This document shows positions 27,920 to 36,905 of a DNA stretch of 64,000 nucleotides, in pieces. The DNA is from Bacillota bacterium (GTDB lineage Bacteria; Bacillota; Clostridia; Acetivibrionales; JAEZXR01), in the NCBI GenBank assembly GCA_023419605.1, contig JAEZXR010000123.1, forward strand, positions 32,359 to 96,358, in the 5' to 3' direction. The translations under genes were made by a program, and so were the position numbers. Position 1 is the first letter of the stretch. Every line of letters starts with the position of its first letter. The notes beneath the pieces are model-generated. The model was not told where the DNA came from and did no database searches. It was given only the letters and a program-made list of their open reading frames with translations.

Positions 27920-29744
27920 TGGATATTTCACTCCTATCTACGGGAATATGAACTGTTACTTTTGACCCTTCGTTAATCCGGCTTTCAATATGGATACCGT
28001 AAGGCATACCATAGATCAGCTTAATTCTTTTTTGTGTGTTAATCAGGCTGATATTGTTGTGCATCTTCTTTTTTCTGCCGATGGTTTCGGAATCATCAAG
28101 ATTAATGGTACCGGATTCAAATCCTGAACCATCATCCATGACCTCAAAATAGACAGAGTCATCTTCCTGACGTATGTTCAATTTAATGGCGCCTTTCCCC
28201 AGCTTGTTTTCAAGGCCGTGCACTACGGCATTTTCCACAAGAGGTTCAATACTAAGCTTGGGGACTACATAGTCCAAAATACTTTCATCGGACACATGAA
28301 TGGTATATTCCAGCTTATCCTCAAACCGCTCTTTCTGTAAAAAAAGATAAAACTTTATAAATTCCAATTCCTGCCGAATGCGGATTTTATCCTTACTGTT
28401 CACGTAAATGCCTGCTTGAAGGAGCTCAGTCAGGGATGTTACCATCTTATAGATGGTCTCATCCTTCGATAATCTTGCCTTATATCCAATGGTAATGAGG
28501 GTATTAAAGAGGAAATGAGGGTTCATCTGGGACTGCAGAAATTTAAATTCTGTTTCCTTTAGTAGAAGCTGCTTTTCATAAACCTGATTGATAAGGTGCT
28601 TTATTTCATCCGTCATAGTATTAAAGGTACTGCTGAGCAGATTGAGTTCCATATCCTTGTAAGAAGGCATTTTAGCATTATAGTTTCCTTCTTTGACCTT
28701 GTTTATAATATGTAGCATATCCCTGATAAATCTTGTGAACCTGAGAGACAAAATTGCGCCTCCTACCATTGATGCAAATAAAATCAAGAGGCTAATGATG
28801 ATGTAACTCCTCATGCTGTCGGACAACCTTGCCAGAACTTGTTTTTTAGGGATCCCGGCAATAAAATTCAAACCTGTTTCACCGATTTTTTTAGAGGCAA
28901 AGAAATAGGATGTACCTCCCATATCAACTTCCGAAACCTTCGTTTTTTCCTTTAAGGCGAGGATGGATGGGTCTACGGCACTTCCTAGATAGTTTCTTTC
29001 GGAGCCGGAGTATATGACACCATTGTCATCTGTAATGTATATCATGGACCCCGGGAAAGTCAGAAGATCGGAGTACTTTTTGTACACCTCATTTTCATTA
29101 GTTCCGAAAATGATAACAAGACGCTGCTGAGGATTATTGATATTGGTAACGGTGCGTGTAAAATATATGGTTTTATCGGAATTTGAAGGCGGAAGTATTT
29201 CCTTGCCCCTTATTTTATTCCCGTTGATTTTTTTGTAAATCTCAATATTGGTATTATTTGCAGACTGTATATTGGGCTGTGATCTGAGAATGGAACAATA
29301 GGTATCTTCATTCAGGAAAACATAAGCAGTTGAGATGAGGTCCATGTCCCAAGCATTGTTGAACATAAGGCTGTACTTTAAATCATCTTCAATTTCACGC
29401 TTATTGATGAAAAGCGTGTAGAAATCTCCAGAGGAGGACAAATCGCCGGAAGACCACGATCGAACGGTCTTGTTGGAAAGAAAATGCAGGGAGGTGGTAT
29501 CAATGAGTTTAAAGGAGTTCTCAATATTGCTATCAGCCTGGCTGATAAGCTGTGCAAGGCTGTCATTGGCATCTTCGGTTAATACCGAAGCTATGCTCCA
29601 ATAGAAAAAAAAGCCGGCAAGTGACATGGGAAGCAAAATAGAAAGAACTACTATCAATGTGATCTTGTGCCTTACCGATATTCTTCGAAAGTATTGTTTG
29701 AAATTAGAAAGTTTTAACACACGCTTGCCCTGATTTATCAGCAA
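27912..29744 (-). CDS. YesM-like sensor histidine kinase
   Basis: About 610 residues. I favour the TTG at 29744, which has GGAGG 9 bases upstream; an in-frame ATG at 29819 lacks such a site. Membrane segments near residues 29-50 and 298-320 flank an extracellular sensing domain. A HAMP linker follows, then the His_kinase domain with the phospho-acceptor in QSQMNPHFLFNT and an ATPase domain with PLVENAVVHG and DDGSGF. It is the cognate kinase of the overlapping YesN-like gene. Divergent transcription from the GH9 gene across a 233-base gap puts both promoters in that gap. Confidence 0.9.
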   Translation of the reverse strand: MLINQGKRVLKLSNFKQYFRRISVRHKITLIVVLSILLPMSLAGFFFYWSIASVLTEDANDSLAQLISQADSNIENSFKLIDTTSLHFLSNKTVRSWSSGDLSSSGDFYTLFINKREIEDDLKYSLMFNNAWDMDLISTAYVFLNEDTYCSILRSQPNIQSANNTNIEIYKKINGNKIRGKEILPPSNSDKTIYFTRTVTNINNPQQRLVIIFGTNENEVYKKYSDLLTFPGSMIYITDDNGVIYSGSERNYLGSAVDPSILALKEKTKVSEVDMGGTSYFFASKKIGETGLNFIAGIPKKQVLARLSDSMRSYIIISLLILFASMVGGAILSLRFTRFIRDMLHIINKVKEGNYNAKMPSYKDMELNLLSSTFNTMTDEIKHLINQVYEKQLLLKETEFKFLQSQMNPHFLFNTLITIGYKARLSKDETIYKMVTSLTELLQAGIYVNSKDKIRIRQELEFIKFYLFLQKERFEDKLEYTIHVSDESILDYVVPKLSIEPLVENAVVHGLENKLGKGAIKLNIRQEDDSVYFEVMDDGSGFESGTINLDDSETIGRKKKMHNNISLINTQKRIKLIYGMPYGIHIESRINEGSKVTVHIPVDRSEISNV

Positions 29745-29977
29745 GTTTACCAACCTCCGTAAATACATGCTTATAAGTAACCGGAAAGAACTGTACAATA
29801 GCTTATTGTGCATAAGCACTGTTATATAATAACATTATTTGGCATGGAATACTATAGGTTGTGCGAAGGAATAAGACCACCTCATGAGGAGGTAGAGCCG
29901 AAAAAATATTCTTGTTAAAAAGAAAGCCGACAGGTAAAATATAGATAAGATAGAAAATCGTGAGGGGGAAAATCCAA

Positions 29978-31600
29978 ATGCATCTGGAGATCACCGGAAA
30001 AATTCATGTTAATCAGGTCGGCTATAGGCCGGACGATAAAAAGATTGCCATTATCTGCGGCGGCGAGGGTAGATTTGAACTTGTAGATGAAAAAAGCGGA
30101 GAGGTGGTTTTTAAAGGGGAAACCACGGAACTGGTAAGGGATGGACTGAGCGGAGACCGCGTGTCCTATGCTGACTTTTCCTCTGTAAAAAAGCAGGGAA
30201 GATATTATTTGACACTTTCCGGTATAGGGAAATCCTATAGTTTTGATATTGCCAAGGAGGTTTACAGGGACGTTAAAAATGCCATGCTGAAGGCGCTATA
30301 TTACCAGCGCTGCGGAATCCAACTGGATGAAAAATTTGCCGGGGACTGGAAGCATAAGAGCTGTCATATGCAGGAGGGCTTTGTATACCCGTCAAAGGCG
30401 CGAAAACTGGATGGCTGCGGCGGATGGCATGATGCTGGTGACTATGGCAAATACACGGTTCCCGGTGCTGTTGCTGTGGCCCATTTACTGCTCGCCTATG
30501 AGTTTTTCCCTGAAGCCTTCCGGGAGGAGATAAACATTCCTGAAAGTGGAAATGGGATGCCGGACATTCTTAATGAATGCAAATACGAACTGGACTGGCT
30601 GTTTAAGATGCAGGACCACTCCGGAGGTACATACCATAAGTTGACAACCTGTAAATTCCCCGGTTTTATCATGCCGGAGGAGGATCTGGCCGATTTGCAT
30701 TTTACCCCGGTTTCCTCAACTGCAACAGGTGATTTTGCTGCAGTTATGGCAATGGCGGCCAGAGTATACAAAAATTATGATGCGGAGTACGCGAACCGCT
30801 GTGTGACAGCAGCTGTAAAAGCATGGGAATGGCTGCAGCAGAACATGGAGCTGACAGGGACAAAGAATCCTGAGGGAATAGAAACAGGAGAATATGTTGA
30901 CCTCAATGACAGCGACGAGAGATTCTGGGCAGCCTCGGAACTATACCGGACGACAGGGGAGACAAAATATAGGGAATATGTCAACAATGCTTACAAATCC
31001 GGTGATAAGAACTTTTTTAGCCTTGGATGGGAGAATGTCGCAGGTTTGGGTGTGATTGCATACCTCTTTGGAAATGAGTCAAAGGCAGATGGTGCTTTAT
31101 ATACTGCCATGAAAACGGATTTCATTGAATACGCAGATGAATTCCTTGGCAGGGTCGGTACCGACGGCTATGAAATTTCCCTGTTGGAAAATGATTATCT
31201 TTGGGGCAGCAATATGATTGTCATGATGAATGCCATGCATTTAATTATAGCACATTTACTTGTTGGAGAGGAGAAATATATCACTGCGGCGCAGGGGCAT
31301 CTTCACTACCTTCTGGGCAGGAATACGCTGGATTACTGTTATGTAACGGGTTTCGGATCAAAGAAGGTCATGCATCCGCACCACCGGCCTTCCGCGGCAG
31401 ACGGAGTGAAGGAGCCTGTACCTGGGATGGTGGCTGGGGGGCCGGATAAACATCTCCATGATGATATAGCAAGAGCCCAGCTAAAAGGACTGGCTCCTGC
31501 CAAATGTTTCATTGACCATGTAGATAGCTATTCGACGAACGAAATTACCATCTACTGGAACTCTCCGGCAGTTTTTGTCGCAGCATACTTTGACCGGTAG
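29978..31600 (+). CDS. GH9 glycosidase without signal peptide
   Basis: A 540-residue protein starting at ATG 29978, with GAGGGGG about 9 bases upstream. Residues about 8-90 are the N-terminal immunoglobulin-like CelD_N domain (IHVNQVGYRP). Residues about 95-540 are the GH9 alpha/alpha-barrel: base Asp152/Asp155 (GWHDAGDYGKY), HHRPS, and acid Glu522 (YSTNEITIYWNSP). There is no signal peptide, CBM or dockerin, so it is not a classical secreted cellulase. GH9 proteins of this form include intracellular exo-acting enzymes on short beta-glucans, cello-oligosaccharides or glucosamine oligomers. It likely processes imported oligosaccharides, but the substrate is open. Confidence 0.88.
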   Translation: MHLEITGKIHVNQVGYRPDDKKIAIICGGEGRFELVDEKSGEVVFKGETTELVRDGLSGDRVSYADFSSVKKQGRYYLTLSGIGKSYSFDIAKEVYRDVKNAMLKALYYQRCGIQLDEKFAGDWKHKSCHMQEGFVYPSKARKLDGCGGWHDAGDYGKYTVPGAVAVAHLLLAYEFFPEAFREEINIPESGNGMPDILNECKYELDWLFKMQDHSGGTYHKLTTCKFPGFIMPEEDLADLHFTPVSSTATGDFAAVMAMAARVYKNYDAEYANRCVTAAVKAWEWLQQNMELTGTKNPEGIETGEYVDLNDSDERFWAASELYRTTGETKYREYVNNAYKSGDKNFFSLGWENVAGLGVIAYLFGNESKADGALYTAMKTDFIEYADEFLGRVGTDGYEISLLENDYLWGSNMIVMMNAMHLIIAHLLVGEEKYITAAQGHLHYLLGRNTLDYCYVTGFGSKKVMHPHHRPSAADGVKEPVPGMVAGGPDKHLHDDIARAQLKGLAPAKCFIDHVDSYSTNEITIYWNSPAVFVAAYFDR

Positions 31601-31725
31601 CAGTAGCAAAGGACGGAGGATTGTTTGGAAACTAGTCTTTGAAACGGGTGCTGGCGGCAACCTTGAAGTTCCGAAATGCTCAAACACAAATCATTTCTAC
31701 ATCGGCAAACCATATTTCTGTTAAT

Positions 31726-31772
31726 ACATACAAAAAGGACATTTCGAAAATCGAAATGTCCTTTTTGTATGT
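31726..31772. terminator. Perfect bidirectional terminator between GH9 and PL9 genes
   Basis: A 22-bp perfect stem (31726-31747 with 31751-31772) with an AAA loop; A- and T-runs at its base allow termination in both directions between the two convergent genes. Confidence 0.9.
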
Positions 31773-31814
31773 AGGTCCTCGCAATTTTACCAAGGGGTAA
31801 GCAGCATTTTGGGA

Positions 31815-32906
31815 TTAGTAGTTGGCTGTCATATTTCCGCCGCTTACGGTAGAACCGCTTTTGATTCTGTATTTGGTGCTGGCTGTTGTACTGTTATACT
31901 TGTATGAGTAGCAGTTCGTGATTTTAACAGCACCGTTGATCATATTGAAATTGTAATAGGTTACTCCGCTTGCAACAGTTTGAGGTTCATAGGCAATACA
32001 GTCGGTTAATACCGTTTTGCCCGGGTTGTTATTTGAGGAAAATCCTTTTTTCTGGTTTCCGGCGGCGGAACAGTTGGTAACGGTATGCGCTACATTGGCA
32101 TCATCGCCTCCGAGCTTGAAGCCTTCGCCGTTACCGGAGGTGGCGGTACCATTGCTGAAGTAGCCGTTATAGTTTGCTTTGGAATTTGTGATTGTAACTG
32201 CGGTGTAGCATTGATATAAATCAAAACCGTCATCCGAATTATATTCTGCGATGCAATTATCAAAGGTATTGCCTGCACCCGGACTAAGCTTGCATGCAAA
32301 ACCATCCGCATTCCCCTCATCCGGATCACAATTATATTTGGAAACACAGTATTTTACTGTATTATAGCTTGCACCACTGGAAATCTGTATGCCGGTATCT
32401 GCATTGGAATAGGTTTCGCAGCTGTTAATGATATTGTAGGTGGAAGACGACCCCTTCATTAAGATCGCATTATCACCGCAGTTTTTGATAATGAGGCCGC
32501 TGACCGTCCAGTAGCTGCCGGTTATATTAATACCAATGGATGAACTGCTAACCGATTGTCCTGAAAAATTAAGCACCGGCTTGTTGCTTGAATCATACGC
32601 CATAAGCTTCGGCCGATTGGAGGTGGATGCGCCACTCTTGGAACCGAGAACGATGGTAGAGGACATGTTGGTACCATAGGTATAGGTACCGGACAGCAAG
32701 TATACCGTTGATCCCGCTGCAGCTGCGGAAACAGCTTTTTCAATAGTCTTGAAAGGTGAGCTTGTGCTGGTCCCGGGATTTGAGTCGTTACCGGAGGGAG
32801 ATACATAGTAGTTTGTTGCGGCGTGGACATTAACCCCTGCAAACATTGTTAAAAGCAGGGTAAATAGTAAAACAAATGCCATACACGGATTCTTCTTTTT
32901 CAACAT
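31815..32906 (-). CDS. Secreted pectate lyase, PL9-type
   Basis: A 363-residue secreted protein; AAGGAGG precedes the ATG. Residues 1-30 are a signal peptide ending in NVHAA. The mature part is a right-handed parallel beta-helix, opening with YYVSPSGNDSNPGTS and continuing as short Asn/Ser-rich turns. Family PL9 signatures are an Asp cluster in DPDEGNADGFACK and the catalytic-type Lys in GNGEGFKLGGD; they bind Ca2+ and abstract the proton from polygalacturonate. It has no CBM or anchor. It would cut the pectin backbone outside the cell, complementing the arabinan-active enzymes in the window. It is convergent with the GH9 gene. Confidence 0.88.
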   Translation of the reverse strand: MLKKKNPCMAFVLLFTLLLTMFAGVNVHAATNYYVSPSGNDSNPGTSTSSPFKTIEKAVSAAAAGSTVYLLSGTYTYGTNMSSTIVLGSKSGASTSNRPKLMAYDSSNKPVLNFSGQSVSSSSIGINITGSYWTVSGLIIKNCGDNAILMKGSSSTYNIINSCETYSNADTGIQISSGASYNTVKYCVSKYNCDPDEGNADGFACKLSPGAGNTFDNCIAEYNSDDGFDLYQCYTAVTITNSKANYNGYFSNGTATSGNGEGFKLGGDDANVAHTVTNCSAAGNQKKGFSSNNNPGKTVLTDCIAYEPQTVASGVTYYNFNMINGAVKITNCYSYKYNSTTASTKYRIKSGSTVSGGNMTANY

Positions 32907-33337
32907 AGCCTGAGCCTCCTTAAAATGTAAAATTATTATATATTATTAAAGCTATAATAGGCATACAGGACACCTTTGACGGAGATTAGAACATTGATGT
33001 ATATGTTTTTTCGAGCAGGGGTTCCCTTCCTTTCCGGTGCATAGTTTATATGTTTACGATGGTCTTCAATAATATGGATGTATTGTATATTTGTGGATTG
33101 GCATTTTCAATAGACATTTTTATTCCGGCATAGGACAGTTTTTTCTTAATACAAATTTGCTTAGGTTTTATGGTCTCATGAAACCAAAGGATAGGAAGGC
33201 TAACAAGAAGGAAGTGGGATAGTTTCTGAAATAGGAGGATATAGGGAGGCTAATTAGCTCTGGGCGACGGAGGCTTTTGTGAAGCGGGAAAGTTGAAGTA
33301 GTTTATTGAGTTTAAAAGAGAAATATTCAAAGGTTAA
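32907..33337. other. Gap upstream of the PL9 gene
   Basis: About 430 bases holding the PL9 promoter region on the minus strand. The stretch nearest the gene is AT-rich; the remainder has purine-rich repeats of the type GGAAGGCTAA but no gene or RNA that I recognise. Confidence 0.4.
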
Positions 33338-33388
33338 GCACATTACAGCAGGCTATCGATATCTTATCGGCAGCCTGCTGTAATGTGC
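33338..33388 (-). terminator. Long hairpin downstream of the MBL gene
   Basis: GCACATTACAGCAGGCT (33338-33354) pairs perfectly over 17 bases with 33372-33388, just after the minus-strand stop. The following run is only weakly T-rich. Confidence 0.65.
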
Positions 33389-33393
33389 ACAGT

Positions 33394-34287
33394 TTATGGT
33401 TTCTTGAAATAATACAATTTTCCATTTTCTATTGAAAAATCTAAAAGGTTTTTATTCATCAGGTACTTTATAAAAGCCGATGTAGTAGACAAATTACGGA
33501 AATACTGCTTGAAACCCATGGACAATTCATTGAGCACAGAAATATTTTCAAGAATATCCTCCCGCGTAAGGGATTGGTCCAACAGTTCCAGCATTTGCTG
33601 AACAAATTTTTCTATATTGCCGATGTTTTCTTCCAGCAAAGCACCCATTTGCTCCTGGCTGGTCCAGCCCTCCGAGTGGCTGATAACATAGTAGTCGGCA
33701 TCGATGTTTTTAAGATTTTGAAGCGTATCCAGACTTTGCTGAATATCGAACAGGTAGGGGAATCGGTACTTTTCGATAATTTCTTCGCTAAATACAGCAT
33801 CCCCCACAAAGCATACTTTTTCCGGGGTAATAATTCCAATTTGCCCCGCAGAATGCCCTTGTAACGATATAATCTCAAACTTCTCATCATTAATTTTTTG
33901 AATACCCGTTTCAAGAGTAAAATCCACTTTCAAGGGCTTATAACCCGAGGATAACCCTTTGACGGGGCTGGCAGAAAAAAGCAGTGTGTCAAGCAGTTCC
34001 GGGTTTTCCATATACAGCTTTTCGGTTTCCGAAGCATATACGGTGCAGCCGGGATAGGTATTCAGAAAATAATGGTTTCCACCGCAGTGGTCTGCATGGC
34101 TATGGGTGTTGATGATGTATTTGGGATGAAGGCCGTTTTCTACCAGGATTTCATCAATTTTTTTCGCCTGCGTATTATTAATGCCGGTATCCATAAGAAT
34201 ACAGTTTTTATTTTTAAAGACATAAACTCCGACATTGGTAGGAGCGTTAATATAATAAGTATTTCCTTTAATTTTCTCCAGTTTCAT
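33394..34287 (-). CDS. MBL-fold metallo-hydrolase
   Basis: A 297-residue cytoplasmic protein of the metallo-beta-lactamase superfamily. Metal ligands are visible: THSHADHCGG (His62, His64, Asp66, His67), the His in LQGHSAGQ, the Asp in FVGDAVFS and a C-terminal His in VISHSEGW. The first 220 residues are the MBL fold; the last 70, helical, resemble a winged-helix extension (YLMNKNLLDF...YYFKKP). Families with this form include glyoxalase II-like and lactonase-like enzymes, so the substrate cannot be given. It is co-directional with the Tat/hydrogenase operon but separated by a 209-base gap with a hairpin, so probably independent. Confidence 0.85.
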   Translation of the reverse strand: MKLEKIKGNTYYINAPTNVGVYVFKNKNCILMDTGINNTQAKKIDEILVENGLHPKYIINTHSHADHCGGNHYFLNTYPGCTVYASETEKLYMENPELLDTLLFSASPVKGLSSGYKPLKVDFTLETGIQKINDEKFEIISLQGHSAGQIGIITPEKVCFVGDAVFSEEIIEKYRFPYLFDIQQSLDTLQNLKNIDADYYVISHSEGWTSQEQMGALLEENIGNIEKFVQQMLELLDQSLTREDILENISVLNELSMGFKQYFRNLSTTSAFIKYLMNKNLLDFSIENGKLYYFKKP

Positions 34288-34346
34288 GTGAATTCACCCT
34301 TAAAAAATTCTGCTTTGGTGTTGATCTTCTGAAGCACACCTTGCCA

Positions 34347-34385
34347 TTCTCCAAAAAGAACTTTTCTGCGGTGCCTTTTGGAGAA
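34347..34385. terminator. Hairpin between tatC2-type and MBL genes
   Basis: TTCTCCAAAA (34347-34356) pairs with TTTTGGAGAA (34376-34385). It lies after the last gene of the hydrogenase/Tat operon and may end its transcript. Confidence 0.45.
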
Positions 34386-34496
34386 ATCGCTGGTATTAGT
34401 GTAGCACGAATGCAAAGTTCGATCAATATTGATAAATTTACTATGAGCAGGAGAACTGTTCACTATGGGACTGTAATTCAGTATGAAAATAACACG

Positions 34497-35270
34497 TTAG
34501 AAATTACTTAAATGCTGACCTGAATAATTTTTTTCTTGTTTTTCCCGTCTTTTTTCAATTAAAACTACAACCCCAAGGCTCATCTCGTAAACAATAATAA
34601 AGGGAATTCCTATTGCTATAAAAGTTATTATATCCGCAGCAATAATTCCTTCCCCCAGTAATACTGTGAGGATAATAAGCCTTTTTACTTTCCTTAGTAA
34701 GGAAGATTTTAAAATTCCAAGCCTTCCCAGAAAAATAAGAATAACAGGTATTGTAAACACTGTTCCAATCAAAATACAGAGCAGTGCAATGAAACTGAGG
34801 TATTTTTCTCCGGAAAGAACAGGACTCATATAAGTGCTTCCATACGATATTAAAAAATATAACGCTTTTGGTACGATAAATACGTACGAAAAAACCGAGC
34901 CTGCCACAAATATCGGAACAATGAAGAATATTGCTTTGTAAACCAGTTTCCTTTCTCCACTCCTAAGGCCCGGGCCGATAAAGGCCATTAGCTGGCAATA
35001 AATCATTGGGCTTAAAAGGATTAACGAGGCTATAAATGCCAGCTTTAATCGAATCGTAAAAGCGCCTGTCATTGTGAAGAAAGCAAATTCAAGCCTGAAG
35101 TTGTCTACAGGCTTTTTTAATATGTCGATCATAACAGGCGCTTGGGAGTAAAGAATGATTGTTCCTATTATTATAGATGAAAAAATAATAATAAGTCTTT
35201 TTCTTAGTTCTGCCAAATGTTCCGACACGGGTTTATCAATATCTTCCTTTTGCTTCCTCATCTTTTCCAT
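34497..35270 (-). CDS. tatC: Twin-arginine translocase subunit TatC, copy with the signal-recognition residues
   Basis: A 257-residue protein with six hydrophobic helices, starting at ATG 35270; a GTG at 35288 is an alternative. It keeps the cytoplasmic features that bind the twin-arginine motif in Escherichia coli TatC: the Glu15 equivalent in EHLAELRKRL, and the Phe94 and Glu103 equivalents in AFIGPGLRSGERKL. But the membrane Glu170 equivalent, in the FEVP segment of Escherichia coli, is Thr here (TVFTIPVI), and the usual LTPPD segment is replaced, with its Asp kept. It is the last gene of the hydrogenase operon, 39 bases after the other tatC. Alignments are by eye but the motifs are unambiguous. 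Confidence 0.9.
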   Translation of the reverse strand: MEKMRKQKEDIDKPVSEHLAELRKRLIIIFSSIIIGTIILYSQAPVMIDILKKPVDNFRLEFAFFTMTGAFTIRLKLAFIASLILLSPMIYCQLMAFIGPGLRSGERKLVYKAIFFIVPIFVAGSVFSYVFIVPKALYFLISYGSTYMSPVLSGEKYLSFIALLCILIGTVFTIPVILIFLGRLGILKSSLLRKVKRLIILTVLLGEGIIAADIITFIAIGIPFIIVYEMSLGVVVLIEKRREKQEKNYSGQHLSNF

Positions 35271-35308
35271 AATTATTTCTTCTTTCACTATGCGTAGTAA
35301 GAGCTTCC

Positions 35309-36094
35309 TTAACCACTCTTTTCCTTTTTTCCATCGATTCCTTCAAGCATAAAGATCCACCAAACACTAAGTTCATAAAGGAACAAAACCGGCAGGGAGG
35401 CAGCCAGTAATGTGAAGGCATCCGGCGTCGGCGTCAAAATGGCCAAGACAACAAGGGTTACTATAATGGCGATCTTTCTTTTCTTCCTCAGCATGCCTGA
35501 TGTAATCAAACCGACTCTGGATAGCGCAACTAAAACCAAGGGAAGTTCAAATACGAGCCCGACAGATACCAGAAGGAAGGTTATAAAAGAAACATAATCA
35601 CTTCCCGATATCATCGGTTTTAAAACGTCACTTCCGCAGCGAATTAAAAATTCAACCGTTGTAGGTAAGATCAGCTTATAGGCAAATACCACTCCTCCAA
35701 CAAAGGAGATGGATGCGAAGGGAATAATGATAAAATAAACTTTTTTTCCGGTTGTTTTATTGAGTCTGCGTATAAACAAAGAGGTGATAAGGTATGCAAT
35801 CACCGGAAATGTTGCTATGATCCCTCCGAACAATGCAACTTTTATCTTTGCCATAATACCGTCAACAGGCGTTATAAAAAACAAAGTTTGGCCTTTTAAC
35901 GGTAAACTGGCAAGTTTTAGAATCGGATCGGAAAAAAAATAAACGGCAATGGAAAAAGCAAGTGGAGCCAGAACAATGGCAATTAACCGTACCCGGAATT
36001 TAAACAGCCAGTGTACCAGTCCCACAATGTTTTCCGATGTAATTATACTCTCGTTCAGAATATTTTCCTTTAAACTGCTTTCATTCTCCGTCAT
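35309..36094 (-). CDS. Divergent TatC paralogue lacking the twin-arginine-binding residues
   Basis: A 261-residue TatC-family protein with six helices and a polar N-terminal extension of about 25 residues. It keeps the membrane Glu170 equivalent (LVFELPLV) and the LTPTPDAF segment with Asp211. It lacks the recognition residues: the Glu15 position aligns with Lys (HWLFKFRVRL), and the Glu103 loop is RRLNKTTGKK with no Glu. This is the mirror image of the neighbouring TatC. TatC normally acts as a ring of identical subunits that binds Tat signals and recruits TatA. The simplest reading is that these two form one heteromeric receptor. It lies between tatA and the other tatC. Confidence 0.88.
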   Translation of the reverse strand: MTENESSLKENILNESIITSENIVGLVHWLFKFRVRLIAIVLAPLAFSIAVYFFSDPILKLASLPLKGQTLFFITPVDGIMAKIKVALFGGIIATFPVIAYLITSLFIRRLNKTTGKKVYFIIIPFASISFVGGVVFAYKLILPTTVEFLIRCGSDVLKPMISGSDYVSFITFLLVSVGLVFELPLVLVALSRVGLITSGMLRKKRKIAIIVTLVVLAILTPTPDAFTLLAASLPVLFLYELSVWWIFMLEGIDGKKEKSG

Positions 36095-36121
36095 GAGAAA
36101 AACTCCTTATTGTAAGGATCA

Positions 36122-36346
36122 TTATTTGCCTGCGTTACCATCGACTCCGGTATCGGTGCTATCATTCCGTATTTTTTCGGCAGGGATTGGATTAACTTCA
36201 TTAGTGGTAAGGTCCCTGGAAGCTTTTTTGAATTCATTGATTGCTTTTCCAATAGCTGATCCTACGGAAGGCAATTTACCGGGTCCAAAGATAACTAAGG
36301 CAATTACAAGAATTAGAATAAGCTCTCCAAATCCAATATTAGGCAT
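36122..36346 (-). CDS. tatA: Tat translocase subunit TatA
   Basis: A 74-residue protein. One N-terminal membrane helix (GELILILVIALVIFGP) is followed by the hinge FGPGKLP and an amphipathic helix (SAIGKAINEFKKASRD), then a polar tail. This is the standard TatA/TatE build; no TatB-like protein is present, as usual in Bacillota. TatA forms the pore with TatC for folded, cofactor-loaded proteins. Its place between the hydrogenase protease gene and two tatC genes, all on the same strand, makes the hydrogenase the obvious cargo. Confidence 0.92.
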   Translation of the reverse strand: MPNIGFGELILILVIALVIFGPGKLPSVGSAIGKAINEFKKASRDLTTNEVNPIPAEKIRNDSTDTGVDGNAGK

Positions 36347-36450
36347 AATAGATCTCTCCTTTAAATTATATTTAAGTTTCTTCCCTTTACCTTGGCGGGG
36401 ATTATCTCCATATTCCTTTCATCCTGGCAGTTTCAAGCATGCATTATTAC

Positions 36451-36903
36451 TTAACCTAAATTCAGTTCCTTTTTAATATGTTTTATCACTTCAGGAATCC
36501 TGCTTTTCATTATATCCGTCATTTCGAGATCAAAGTCGATTTCCTGCGGTTCAATACCATAAATGATGACATGGGGGAATTTACCCATCCGATTTGCCAT
36601 TTTTACTACATCAAGAATCTGTACATCGTGTATGGACAGATTTTCCTTTTGCTGTTTGGGGATATCCTCCGGTTTGATTTTATATATCGTTCCCGGTTCC
36701 AGTCCCCCCTTGAGGCAGTCGATAATTATAATCTTCCCATAATCCGTAAAATAACTTAACATATTCAAGGTGGAAGTGCCTCCATCTACCAATTCAATGG
36801 TAGATGGAAGACCTTCCTTTTCCAGCTGCTTTATTACATGGACGCCCATACCGTCATCTTTTTGAAGTATGTTTCCAATACCGATAACAACAACTTCTTT
36901 CAT
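36451..36903 (-). CDS. hybD: [NiFe] hydrogenase maturation endopeptidase (HybD/HycI family)
   Basis: A 150-residue protein starting at ATG 36903, with GGGAG 7-8 bases upstream; the frame extends further but into the hydrogenase gene. The family binds the nickel of the immature large subunit and then cuts off its C-terminal tail. Expected metal ligands by comparison with Escherichia coli HybD are in GNILQKDDGMG, IIDCLK and SIHDVQILDV. It lies two bases after the stop of the large-subunit gene, which carries a matching cleavable tail. Confidence 0.9.
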   Translation of the reverse strand: MKEVVVIGIGNILQKDDGMGVHVIKQLEKEGLPSTIELVDGGTSTLNMLSYFTDYGKIIIIDCLKGGLEPGTIYKIKPEDIPKQQKENLSIHDVQILDVVKMANRMGKFPHVIIYGIEPQEIDFDLEMTDIMKSRIPEVIKHIKKELNLG

Positions 36904-36905
36904 GC

